Of a DNA stretch of 64,000 bases, positions 9,596 to 17,865 are shown piece by piece; the stretch's first letter is position 1; every line of letters starts with the position of its first letter. Both the position numbers and the translations under genes were made by a program. This stretch comes from an uncultured Granulosicoccaceae bacterium (lineage in GTDB: Bacteria; Pseudomonadota; Gammaproteobacteria; Granulosicoccales; Granulosicoccaceae): NCBI GenBank assembly GCA_937981955.1, contig CALJNA010000048.1, forward strand, positions 1-64,000, in the 5' to 3' direction. The notes beneath the pieces are model-generated. The model saw only the letters and a program-made list of their open reading frames with translations. It searched no databases and was not told the origin of the DNA.

Positions 9596-11047
9596 ATGAC
9601 GATTCAAATAAAAGCGGTTCAGCGTGTGCTCGGGATTCTACTCGCGCTGTTCAGCACCACCATGTTAACGCCGGTCATCGTTGCGTTCATCTATAAAGAC
9701 GGAGCGGTGTGGCCTTTTATCGGTGGATTTTTCACCACATTCCTGACCGGTGTCGCTTTGTTTGCGCCAGTGCGCAAGCAGGAAATTCAGCTGCGACTGC
9801 GCGATGGATTCGTTGTGGTGGTTATGTTCTGGGGTGTATTGGGTATGTTCGGCTCTTTGCCGTTTGTTCTTTATTCTGATCTGAATCTGTCTGTGGCAGC
9901 TGCAATTTTTGAATCCATGTCCGGGTTGACTACAACGGGTGCAACGCTAATCGTTGGCCTGGATAACCTGCCGCATTCGATTTTGTTCTATCGGCAACAA
10001 ATGCAATGGCTTGGGGGTATGGGAATCATTGTATTAGCCATTGCCATTCTTCCCATGCTCGGTATCGGTGGAATGCAATTGTATAGAGCTGAATCATCCG
10101 GTCCTAACAAAGCCAAACTGACTCCGCGAATAGCCGGGACAGCCAAAGCTTTGTGGTACATCTATTTAACGCTGACCATTTTATGTGCACTGGCTTATCT
10201 ATGGGCGGGCATGTCGCCTTTTGATGCAATAGGCCATAGTTTCTCCACCGTTGCCATTGGTGGATTTTCAACACACGATGCCAGCATTGGTCATTACAAC
10301 AGCGTGGCAATAGAAATGATCGCAGTGTTGTTTATGCTGATATCCGGCGTAAATTTTGCGCTGCATTTTACCGCTGCTCGTACTAAAAGCCTGAAAACAT
10401 ATCTTGCTGATGAAGAGTTTCGTACTTTTATCAGTCTGGCTGTAGTGCTCACTCTTGTTGTTAGTGCTTATCTGTATTTTACTGATACCTCAGATGCAAA
10501 GGATTCGTTTTTTAACGGGCTATTCCATGTTGTATCTATTGGTACGACCACCGGTTTTACATCGGAAGAGTATTTCAAGTGGCCTGGATTTCTGCCGGTA
10601 CTACTGCTGTTTGCCAGTTTTGTTGGTGGGTGCGCGGGTTCAACTGGCGGCGGAATGAAAGTTATTCGAGTTTTGCTTCTATTCAAGCAGGGTCAGCGCG
10701 AAATGCGTCGACTACTGCATCCCAATGCAACCATCAAGGTAAAGGTGGGAGGCCGGCCGTTACCGAACAAGGTGATCGATGTGGTTTGGGGATTCTTCGC
10801 AGCTTATCTGGCTTTGTGTGTGGTCATGCTACTACTGCTTATGGCGGCAGGGCATGATCAGGAAACGGCATTTTCTGCTGTCATTGCCTGTTTGAATAAT
10901 CTTGGACCGGGGCTGGGTGAGGTTGCCGCGAACTACGCAAGTTTGGAAGATTTTTCTCTGGTGGTATTAAGCTTTGCGATGTTGTTCGGGCGGCTTGAGA
11001 TATTTACTTTGTTGTTATTGTTCACACCTGCATTTTGGAAGAAGTGA
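9596..11047 (+). CDS. trkH: Trk potassium transporter membrane subunit TrkH
   Basis: Ion-conducting inner-membrane subunit of the Trk K+ uptake system. The protein has 483 residues and many hydrophobic segments. The P-loop/filter regions typical of the family are visible: SMSGLTTTGAT, STVAIGGFSTHD, SIGTTTGFT and NNLGPGLGEV. Filter glycines and the GGCAGSTGGGMKVIR segment are conserved. It is directly downstream of trkA and probably in the same transcript, giving a complete transporter with its gating subunit. Confidence 0.96.
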   Translation: MTIQIKAVQRVLGILLALFSTTMLTPVIVAFIYKDGAVWPFIGGFFTTFLTGVALFAPVRKQEIQLRLRDGFVVVVMFWGVLGMFGSLPFVLYSDLNLSVAAAIFESMSGLTTTGATLIVGLDNLPHSILFYRQQMQWLGGMGIIVLAIAILPMLGIGGMQLYRAESSGPNKAKLTPRIAGTAKALWYIYLTLTILCALAYLWAGMSPFDAIGHSFSTVAIGGFSTHDASIGHYNSVAIEMIAVLFMLISGVNFALHFTAARTKSLKTYLADEEFRTFISLAVVLTLVVSAYLYFTDTSDAKDSFFNGLFHVVSIGTTTGFTSEEYFKWPGFLPVLLLFASFVGGCAGSTGGGMKVIRVLLLFKQGQREMRRLLHPNATIKVKVGGRPLPNKVIDVVWGFFAAYLALCVVMLLLLMAAGHDQETAFSAVIACLNNLGPGLGEVAANYASLEDFSLVVLSFAMLFGRLEIFTLLLLFTPAFWKK

Positions 11048-11083
11048 GCATAAGTACTGGAATGCTTTAAAACGGTTTATGCC

Positions 11084-11650
11084 TTGAACGATACTCCTCC
11101 AATTGCGTCGAAATGGAATGCGCGGTACGCATATGCTAAGCGAGACCAAGCGCTGCCAGAACCTGCGAGTGTGTTGGTCACAGGTGAGGCGTATCTTCCG
11201 GACAATGGACGGGCTCTCGATGTGGCCTGCGGTCGTGGAGCTAACGCATTTTATCTTGCCAGAAAAGGACTTAGCGTCCACGCCTGGGATATCAGTCAGA
11301 TTGCTGTTGATTCGATGCTTGAGTATCAGCGTACGCATCTGCAACTAACGAATGTGATTCCGCAGGTTCGAGACGTGGTTGAACATCCTCCTGAGCCTGA
11401 TGCATTCGATGTCATTGTTGTAAGCCGCTTTCTCGACAGACCCTTGTGTGCAAAACTCAGCGCATCATTAAAGTCAGGTGGTGTGCTTTTCTATCAGACA
11501 TTCACAGCTGGATTATCTAACCGTGATTATCTTTTGCGCCCCAACGAACTTCCGGAGTTGTTTGCCGATCTGGAGTCATGTTTATCGTATGAATCTCCCC
11601 TTGATGAACGTGGTTTTAGTGAAGCCTATTTTGTTGGCAGGAAGCTTTAG
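11084..11650 (+). CDS. Class I SAM-dependent methyltransferase, TehB-like
   Basis: Small Rossmann methyltransferase of 188 residues. The SAM-binding motif I is LDVACGRGANAFYLARKG, preceded by KWNARYAYA, a WNxRY-type N-terminal signature common in TehB-like and related small-molecule methyltransferases. A later acidic strand (FDVIVVSRFLDR) fits motif II/III. The only reasonable start is TTG at 11084, because the WNARY segment begins soon after it. It follows trkH by 36 bases and precedes a TPR gene. Substrate unknown; tellurite or thiol methylation is a family possibility, not something the sequence proves. Confidence 0.75.
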   Translation: MNDTPPIASKWNARYAYAKRDQALPEPASVLVTGEAYLPDNGRALDVACGRGANAFYLARKGLSVHAWDISQIAVDSMLEYQRTHLQLTNVIPQVRDVVEHPPEPDAFDVIVVSRFLDRPLCAKLSASLKSGGVLFYQTFTAGLSNRDYLLRPNELPELFADLESCLSYESPLDERGFSEAYFVGRKL

Positions 11651-11665
11651 GTGTAAACTAAAAGC

Positions 11666-12004
11666 GTGAGCCAGATAGATACATTTGAAAATATGCTGAG
11701 CACGGGGCAGGACAGCGACATGCTGCGCTACACCCTTGGCAATGCCTATTACAAGGAAAAGCAATTTGACAAAGCTGCCGAGCATTTGCGTAAGGCGGTT
11801 GAGCTAAATCCGGCATATTCAACTGCGTGGAAAGTGCTCGGTCGTGTGTTGGCTGAGAACGAGCTTTATCAGGAGGCACTGAAAGCGTTCGATGCCGGGC
11901 TCGAGGCTGCTAATGAAAATGGCGACAAGCAGGTTGAGAAAGAAATTAACGTGTTTCGTAAACGTGTGGTCAAACACCTTGATAGTGTCGATCAGCAGGA
12001 TTAA
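11666..12004 (+). CDS. Small TPR-repeat protein
   Basis: The 112-residue protein is made largely of two tetratricopeptide repeats. The signature is clear in LGNAYYKEKQFDKAAEHLRK, followed by AVELNPAYSTAWKVLGRVLA and a third partial unit, YQEALKAFDAGLEAA. TPR units mediate protein-protein contacts. There is no signal peptide, so it is probably cytosolic. It begins at GTG 11666, 15 bases after the methyltransferase gene, and is followed 14 bases later by the acyltransferase gene, so all three may be co-transcribed. The partner is unknown. Confidence 0.8.
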   Translation: MSQIDTFENMLSTGQDSDMLRYTLGNAYYKEKQFDKAAEHLRKAVELNPAYSTAWKVLGRVLAENELYQEALKAFDAGLEAANENGDKQVEKEINVFRKRVVKHLDSVDQQD

Positions 12005-12018
12005 CGATAGTATTTCCT

Positions 12019-12963
12019 GTGGATAGATCGGTTCCGCTACATCCCAAAACCTGGCCTAGCTGGTTAGGTGTTGGATTGCTGTTTTTGCTGTGGCGATTGC
12101 CGCGAAACATGCGTAATTCGCTTGCTCAGTTTCTGGCGAACTTAAGAGCACGCCGCAACACTGGCACCAATCGCGCGGTTCGTATAAACCTTCAAGCCTG
12201 TTTTCCAAAACTCGATGACTCTGTAAGAAATGCCATTGCTGAACGCTACGCCATATTACATGCGCAGGCGTTGATGCTTTCACCTCGTAATTGGTGGGGC
12301 AATGATGAATCGATAGTTGATCAATCACGCATACATAATCGGAAATATCTGGATGAGGCCATAGCCACAGGTCGACCGGTTGTGTTGCTTGTAACTCATT
12401 CGGCGGCACTTGACGCTGGATTGCTGGCCTTGTCTCCGCATTATCCTTTGCAGGGAATTTATAAGCCTTTAGATAATGTAGTGCTGGATTATCTTGTTTA
12501 TCGCGCTCGGCACAGATTTAATGCAATACCTTTACCACGAGGAAGTGGCTTTCGCCAACTGATAAAAGGTTTGAATGAAGGCAAAATCATGTGCTACCTC
12601 AGCGACGAAGATCTTGGTCCTGAGGGGTCCGTATTCGCACCATTTTTTGGGCATCAGAAAGCAACCCTGGCAATGCTGCCGCGGATAGTGAAAAAAACCA
12701 ACGCGCTGGTTGTACCAATGATTGCCCATCATGACTCAGATGATGACGCAGTTGATGTACATCTTTTCGAGTGTTTACAGAATTACCCAACTGGCGATGC
12801 ATTGATCGACGCAACGAACATGAACAACGCTATCGCCAAAACCATCCGTTTGCAACCGGCTCAATTTACCTGGAAGCTACGCGTATTCCAAACCTGCCCA
12901 CAGGGAAAAGGGACGAGATACGGACAAATCGAAAGGGGCGAGCTTGAAGTAGAGCAGTTATGA
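12019..12963 (+). CDS. Lipid A biosynthesis acyltransferase, LpxL/HtrB family
   Basis: Inner-membrane enzyme of the family that adds a secondary acyl chain to the lipid A precursor. A hydrophobic N-terminal anchor (SWLGVGLLFLLW) is followed by the acyltransferase domain. The HX4D catalytic motif is seen as His127-Asp132 in THSAALDAG. The downstream DEDLGPEGSVFAPFFG matches the DxDxG...FVPFFG block of the family. The length of 314 residues is normal. The GTG start lies just after the TPR gene. It cannot be assigned to LpxL or LpxM by eye. Confidence 0.88.
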   Translation: MDRSVPLHPKTWPSWLGVGLLFLLWRLPRNMRNSLAQFLANLRARRNTGTNRAVRINLQACFPKLDDSVRNAIAERYAILHAQALMLSPRNWWGNDESIVDQSRIHNRKYLDEAIATGRPVVLLVTHSAALDAGLLALSPHYPLQGIYKPLDNVVLDYLVYRARHRFNAIPLPRGSGFRQLIKGLNEGKIMCYLSDEDLGPEGSVFAPFFGHQKATLAMLPRIVKKTNALVVPMIAHHDSDDDAVDVHLFECLQNYPTGDALIDATNMNNAIAKTIRLQPAQFTWKLRVFQTCPQGKGTRYGQIERGELEVEQL

Positions 12964-13052
12964 GTGTTTGGTTGTACCATTGTTCATCTCTGCAGCTACT
13001 AATACGCTTCTAATGCCAAGTTTTCAGAACTCCATTTTAAAAATACCAAATT

Positions 13053-15032
13053 TTAGATTCTGAGATTCGCACCATCACGGGTGGTCTGGACGTATGGTGT
13101 TTTTCTACACTGCTGGCTGTTAGCGATTAATTGTTCGCCAAGTTGAATACCTGCAAAGGGAGCACCTGAGGAGTCAGTTCTCTTGGGGTTACCACGTGAA
13201 TAGCCTGCACTTATAAAGCCGACACATGCAGAGTCAACGCGTGCAGAGTCAACGCGTGTAGAGTCAACGCGTGTAGAGTCAACGCGTGTAGAGTCCGACA
13301 AATCACGCAGTGTCTGTATCAGTCCGTGGTGTAGGTTCCTCACATTGGTGCTATTCATGTATAGCCCTTGCTCTTCGGCTACTTTCGACTCTATTTTCTG
13401 CACAGTGCCGGGTGGTTTCAAGGCGCGTACGATAAAGCGGCAGCGAGTGGGTAACAAGTTCTTCTTCGCCGAGCTAAACAAAGTGTGTGAAAAATCTGAA
13501 TCTGCCGGGCTGGAAAAATCTGCTGCTGCGCTATTGGAAAAACTCATTGCGGTTGCTTTGCTCGAATCGGCACGCATAATTTCAAATTGTCCGGAATGAA
13601 TGAGTTGGTGGTGCCTTTGACAAAGACAAACACCATTTTCTATGGACGTCTCGCCACCGTCGGCCCAATGTTTTATATGATGAATTTGCAAATGACGATG
13701 AGCATCGCATCCGGGAAACTGACAATGTCTGTCCCGCGCAATGATGGCTGTTCTCATTGAAGCCGGCCAGATTCGGGTTTTGCGGCCTATGGATAGTGGC
13801 TCGCCGGCGTTGGTACCCAACGTTGTCATTAAGCAATCGCAAGTCAGTTTTCTCGCAGTCGCCAGCGAAACTGGACCAACACCTTCAATAACCGGTGAAC
13901 GACGCGGAATATCAGGCTTTGTAGCATAGGCTGGGTCGAATGAAGCGAGAAAATCCATCGTTCGTTCGGATATTTCTGATGCCACTATTGGTAAATCTGC
14001 ATTTGCGATTTGGTTATCGGTCAGGGAATCAACATCAACATTCAGCACCACATGATAACGTTCTGATACCGGTAATTCTTCGCGCTCATATGCCAGACTT
14101 CGATTTGACATCATAATGACGGCATCGGCTTTTCGTTGTTTTGAAGTGATTGTTTCCGTTGTGATTGATGTAATTTGGTCTGTGCTGTTGGTAATTACTT
14201 TATCGACGATATTTTCAGTGTCGCTTTTATATATCATCTGTTCACACTGCTCGATACTTAGCAAGACTACTTGTGCCTGTTCAGGCGGAAGTTCCAGACG
14301 AATAGCGGTGTTGCCATTGTGCAGGCGACGCCAGGTAAGTGAGCGATTTTTAAATTGTTTTTCATCGCTCTGGTAATCATCTTTTTCTGAGTCGTTCCAT
14401 CGATAATCATCACACATACGCGAAACATCACTTACCGATGCGTCCAATGATGCGTGTGCGAGAAGTTGTTCGTTATCCGGGGTAGCGATGCGGGTAAGTA
14501 TGCGCACTTTTGACCAACTCAATCTGCCAGAGCGGAACAGGGCAGCGATGATTGGTAAGTTCCTGAGTTGTCTGCCAACACGCAATCGTTCCCAGCCGAT
14601 TGCTGAGTCAATATGTAGATAGTGATTCATCCATGCAACGCAGTGCCGCGATCCACTCTCCCTCCAGCCTTCAATATCATCGAACTGCACCAATAGTTCC
14701 AGCAGTTGTGCCAGATCAGTATTTTGTCGATTATTGAGAGTGTAAAGAGCTCTGCGTAATATTTTTATGCTGTTGGTTTTTGAATTACCGGGCGTATCAC
14801 CGCATCGTGGTGACACTTGCTGGCTTTCGCAGCTGTTGTTGGAAACCTTCAGATTCGCATTATTCTTCTTCGCAATTTTCTTACTTGTCAATACGTTAAG
14901 AGCCAATGCGTTAAGAATGGAGTCATTATTAGTTGATTCTGCTGGTGAATTTCTGTTGAGACGCATTTCCATTGCCAGCCGAAGATCGCGCCCTGGTCTT
15001 ACAGATTCGCTGAATTGTCTGTCTTGATTCAT
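13053..15032 (-). CDS. DUF222 / HNH endonuclease domain protein (13E12 repeat type)
   Basis: Long protein of about 659 residues. The central part resembles DUF222 (13E12-type) proteins and is followed by an HNH nuclease motif: RHCQFPGCDAHRHLQIHHIK, then GVCLCQRHHQLIHSG. The two CxxC-like pairs and paired histidines are intact. I chose ATG at 15032 over ATG 15044 because GGAGGT lies at 15037-15042. The C-terminal tail carries perfect DSTRV pentapeptide repeats encoded by a 15-bp tandem array. DUF222-HNH genes are common as scattered, multi-copy families and may be mobile, but their function is not established. The gene stands alone between unrelated operons. Confidence 0.82.
   Translation of the reverse strand: MNQDRQFSESVRPGRDLRLAMEMRLNRNSPAESTNNDSILNALALNVLTSKKIAKKNNANLKVSNNSCESQQVSPRCGDTPGNSKTNSIKILRRALYTLNNRQNTDLAQLLELLVQFDDIEGWRESGSRHCVAWMNHYLHIDSAIGWERLRVGRQLRNLPIIAALFRSGRLSWSKVRILTRIATPDNEQLLAHASLDASVSDVSRMCDDYRWNDSEKDDYQSDEKQFKNRSLTWRRLHNGNTAIRLELPPEQAQVVLLSIEQCEQMIYKSDTENIVDKVITNSTDQITSITTETITSKQRKADAVIMMSNRSLAYEREELPVSERYHVVLNVDVDSLTDNQIANADLPIVASEISERTMDFLASFDPAYATKPDIPRRSPVIEGVGPVSLATARKLTCDCLMTTLGTNAGEPLSIGRKTRIWPASMRTAIIARDRHCQFPGCDAHRHLQIHHIKHWADGGETSIENGVCLCQRHHQLIHSGQFEIMRADSSKATAMSFSNSAAADFSSPADSDFSHTLFSSAKKNLLPTRCRFIVRALKPPGTVQKIESKVAEEQGLYMNSTNVRNLHHGLIQTLRDLSDSTRVDSTRVDSTRVDSARVDSACVGFISAGYSRGNPKRTDSSGAPFAGIQLGEQLIANSQQCRKTPYVQTTRDGANLRI
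13231..13290 (-). repeat. 15-bp tandem repeat inside the HNH gene
   Basis: Four consecutive 15-bp units of gagtcaacgcgtgYa (plus strand), differing only at one pyrimidine, run from 13231 to 13290. Degenerate half-units lie on both sides. On the coding strand each unit is in frame and encodes the pentapeptide DSTRV. The near-identity at nucleotide level suggests recent slippage-type expansion, and copy number may differ among strains. Confidence 0.95.
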
Positions 15033-15074
15033 ACACACCTCCATTTGCGTAATGATTTTGACTTGATAAATATA

Positions 15075-15096
15075 ATACTATAAAAATATATAGTAT
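15075..15096. promoter_or_regulatory. 8-bp inverted repeat upstream of the HNH gene
   Basis: ATACTATA and TATAGTAT form a perfect inverted repeat separated by six A/T bases, about 43 bases upstream of the likely start of the minus-strand HNH gene. Its position and AT-richness suit an operator or core promoter region. No regulator is identified. Confidence 0.4.
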
Positions 15097-15183
15097 GATG
15101 TTACGAAATAGGTTGCGTTATAAAACTGGGAATTGCAACCGCAGGTCTCAAAACTTCGCTCGTGTTCTCATAGCGTGTTCTAC

Positions 15184-15215
15184 TATCTGTACCAATAGTT
15201 ATCTGTACCAATAGT
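15184..15215. repeat. Perfect 16-bp tandem duplication
   Basis: The 16-base unit tatctgtaccaatagt occurs twice in direct succession in the gap between the ABC ATPase gene and the HNH gene. It is intergenic. It could be a recent slippage duplication or the scar of an insertion; nothing else about the 15045-15315 gap looks coding. Confidence 0.85.
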
Positions 15216-15315
15216 GAAGCGCAGAATGTTGAGGGAAGAGTTGGACTGTAGAAGCTAAAAAGCAGAAAACAAAAATAAAAAGCGTAACCAGAACTTCAGC
15301 CAGATTATTGGCCCA

Positions 15316-16368
15316 TCAAACCAATTCGCGACTAAAGATAACCAGGTGATCAAGGTTTAGTCGCACACCAAACTGCTCGCCCACTTTATGATTGTGGTGA
15401 GATGGTGCAAGGCACAGCAGGCGAGTACTGCCGGGCATGCGCAGGGTATACAAATGGCCAGCGCCGCGAAAATCTTTCGCGATCACTGTGGCTTTCGTCT
15501 GACTTTGATCATCGTGGATAATATCGTCAGGGCGCACAAGCAACTCAATTTGTGTGCCGGCACAGAACTGTTCGGACAGTTCGCCTTGAATGATGCCAAG
15601 TTCGGTTTGAATCTGATTATTTTCCAGTGTGTTTCCGCAAACAAACACACCTTCGCCAATAAAGTCGGCCACAAATCGATTTGCCGGCGTGTGGTAGAGA
15701 TCATAAGCATTGTCCCACTGGCACATCGAACCTTCGTTGATAACGCCAATGTGATCGGCTATGGCGAATGCTTCATACTGATCATGTGTAACCAGAATGG
15801 CTGTTATACCATCTCGTTTCAGAATCTCGCGCACTTCATGGGCAAGTTGTACTCGGCGTTCCGTATCTTGGGAGCTGAAAGGTTCGTCAAGTAAAAGCAC
15901 GGGCGGGCGTGGCGCCATGGCTCTTATCAAAGCAACCCGTTGCTGCTGACCTCCGGACAGCTCGTGCGGATAGCTGTTTGCATATTCGGTCATGGCAACC
16001 AGTTCGAGCAGTTCATCAACCCGTTCTTTAACTGCTTTGCGTTTTGTGTGGCGCATGCCGAAAGCAATGTTTTTGCGCACCGTCATATGAGGAAACAGTG
16101 CCAGATCCTGGAACACCATACCAATGTGGCGATCTTCGGGTTTTGCATCGCATTGCTGGCCGCAAATTTCCTGTCCGGCAATAATCACTCGTCCACTGGT
16201 CGGTGCCTGAAAACCCGCGATGGTCCGCAGCATGGTGGTTTTGCCACAACCGCTGGGACCCAGCAGGCAGCCAATTTCACCCTCTTCCAGAGAGAACGAC
16301 ATGTCTTTGATAATGTGCTGGTCCCCCAGATGCACATTAATCCGGTCGATTTCGAGCTGATGAGTCAT
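15316..16368 (-). CDS. ABC transporter ATP-binding protein, Fe3+/FbpC-like
   Basis: Cytosolic ATPase of an importer, 350 residues. The motifs in order are Walker A GPSGCGKTT (37-45), Q-loop VFQDLALFP, signature LSGGQQQR (137-144), Walker B VLLLDEP, D-loop SSQD (usually SALD) and H-loop His195 in LVTHDQ. A C-terminal TOBE-type domain begins near residue 235. The layout matches the CUT1/FbpC group that imports ferric iron, sugars, polyamines or similar. No permease or binding-protein gene is adjacent, so it is an orphan ATPase here and its substrate cannot be assigned. The start is ATG at 16368. Confidence 0.85.
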   Translation of the reverse strand: MTHQLEIDRINVHLGDQHIIKDMSFSLEEGEIGCLLGPSGCGKTTMLRTIAGFQAPTSGRVIIAGQEICGQQCDAKPEDRHIGMVFQDLALFPHMTVRKNIAFGMRHTKRKAVKERVDELLELVAMTEYANSYPHELSGGQQQRVALIRAMAPRPPVLLLDEPFSSQDTERRVQLAHEVREILKRDGITAILVTHDQYEAFAIADHIGVINEGSMCQWDNAYDLYHTPANRFVADFIGEGVFVCGNTLENNQIQTELGIIQGELSEQFCAGTQIELLVRPDDIIHDDQSQTKATVIAKDFRGAGHLYTLRMPGSTRLLCLAPSHHNHKVGEQFGVRLNLDHLVIFSRELV

Positions 16369-16661
16369 ACGGGAATGATACCTTAAGCCGGCACCTCAAC
16401 GCAGGCCAGAACCAGCTACACTGTGATGAGGCAACGGTGTTTAGCCATTTCAGGATTCGAAACAGTGAAAGAGACCGCATCATTGCGCTCTGTGACACGA
16501 AGCAGTCCGGGTCAGGCGAATATCCACGTGCCGGGTCCCGAAAATTGCTATTGTCCGGCCTGATAACAGGTGTCGCAGAGGTCAAGATTATGGTTCAATA
16601 CCTCGTCCATTGTTCCTGAAAACGAGTTCGACGCACCAGGACATTAACTTTCGCAATCGAG

Positions 16662-16868
16662 ATGATGAAACAGCCAAAACCACAAGCCGTAATCGAAGTC
16701 ACAAAAGATGAGCTTCCGATGCATTGTCCGGCACCCAATGCAGATCTGTGGAATTCGCATCCGCGCGTCTTCATTCCGTTGGAAGATACTCCCGAAGCCT
16801 CGTGTTCATACTGTGGAACCGTGTACAAGTTAGTCGACAAGAAAAGTTCAAACAGCTCTGAAAAGTAG
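16662..16868 (+). CDS. Small CHCC zinc-finger protein
   Basis: A 68-residue cytosolic protein with a C-H-C-C metal site: MHCPAPNADLWNSHPRV followed by CSYCGTVY. This is the pattern of the zf-CHCC family, which includes the NDUFS6 zinc site of complex I. Such stand-alone proteins are common in proteobacteria with no settled function. ATG at 16662 or the adjacent ATG at 16665 could start it. It is 18 bases upstream of the Kdo kinase gene and probably co-transcribed with it. The 293-base gap before it shows nothing else convincing. Confidence 0.85.
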   Translation: MMKQPKPQAVIEVTKDELPMHCPAPNADLWNSHPRVFIPLEDTPEASCSYCGTVYKLVDKKSSNSSEK

Positions 16869-16886
16869 CGAGCGCAACTTGCCGAC

Positions 16887-17642
16887 ATGGACGCTATAGA
16901 ACGTAATGTCGGGTCGGCGACAGACTCTGACGGCAAAACCAGCATTTATTGGCAGCATCGCGTGTCGGCAGACCTGGAATTTAACCAACAGATCTTCGAC
17001 GATCAATGGCTGGCAGATCAGGGTTACGTCACCAACAGTCCAAGCGCTGGCCGTGGTGCCAGTCTTTTTCTCAACATCAATCGACACCAACTTGTACTCA
17101 GGCATTACCGTCGCGGCGGTATGGTACGGAGCATCAGTGAGGGTAGTTATATCTGGCTCGGACTGCACCGCACACGTGCCTGGCGAGAATTCGGCGTACT
17201 GTGCGCACTTGAGCAGCTGGGCCTGCCTGCACCGCGTCCCTATAGCTGTCAGGTAAAACGCACGGGTCTCGTCTATAGCGCATCGCTAATCACGTTCTAC
17301 CTCGACGGGCTTACGCTGGCTGAAAGAATTTGTACTGCCAGGCTTGATAACGATCAATGGTTTGCAATTGGCCGATGTATACGGCAGTTTCATATTTCGG
17401 GTGTCAATCATGCAGATCTTAACGCGCACAACATTCTGTTTGACGATGCCGGACACGTATCATTAATCGACTTTGACCGGGCCACGATATCCCGACCGGC
17501 TGAAAACACGCGTATCGAAAGCAACCTGAAACGACTCAAACGCTCGCTGGATAAAATCGGCAGCAGCGGTCCGGCACATTACGATTCGGACTGCTGGAAT
17601 GTGCTCATCAAAGGCTATGATCAAGGATTAATCGGCGAGTAG
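16887..17642 (+). CDS. kdkA: 3-deoxy-D-manno-octulosonic acid (Kdo) kinase
   Basis: Cytosolic or peripheral-membrane kinase that phosphorylates Kdo on lipid A during LPS core assembly. The protein-kinase-like fold is recognisable from VLRHYRRGGMVRSI in the N-lobe, HADLNAHNIL as the catalytic loop and LIDFDRA as the metal-binding segment. The length of 251 residues fits KdkA. KdkA normally acts in bacteria with a monofunctional WaaA; a waaA gene lies about 3.4 kb away (21044-22306), which supports the call. A WaaP-like heptose kinase is the main alternative. Confidence 0.85.
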   Translation: MDAIERNVGSATDSDGKTSIYWQHRVSADLEFNQQIFDDQWLADQGYVTNSPSAGRGASLFLNINRHQLVLRHYRRGGMVRSISEGSYIWLGLHRTRAWREFGVLCALEQLGLPAPRPYSCQVKRTGLVYSASLITFYLDGLTLAERICTARLDNDQWFAIGRCIRQFHISGVNHADLNAHNILFDDAGHVSLIDFDRATISRPAENTRIESNLKRLKRSLDKIGSSGPAHYDSDCWNVLIKGYDQGLIGE

Positions 17643-17865
17643 CGCAAACGGGTGGTCGCGAGGAAATCGCCGGAATCCCTCAAAGGTTTGGCCCGGATTC
17701 TGTGAAGTGTTCACGGGGTTGGTCACCGGGTGGCTTGATAATGTCAGGCAGGTCAAGCCGACGCTAAATTTCACTCCAGAAAAGCGCTTGTTGGTACGCT
17801 AAGTTGTATGGTTGGCGAGGCCGTCTGTCCGCCTGCCGCGCTCGCTACTGTTGCTTGGTCCGCCT

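Noticed and set aside
13231-13290. Tandem repeat as a CRISPR array
   Set aside because: Units are 15 bp, contiguous with no spacers, and lie in frame inside a coding gene.
16437-16619. Short frame in the gap before the zinc-finger gene
   Set aside because: No start signal, no recognisable motif and composition like non-coding sequence.
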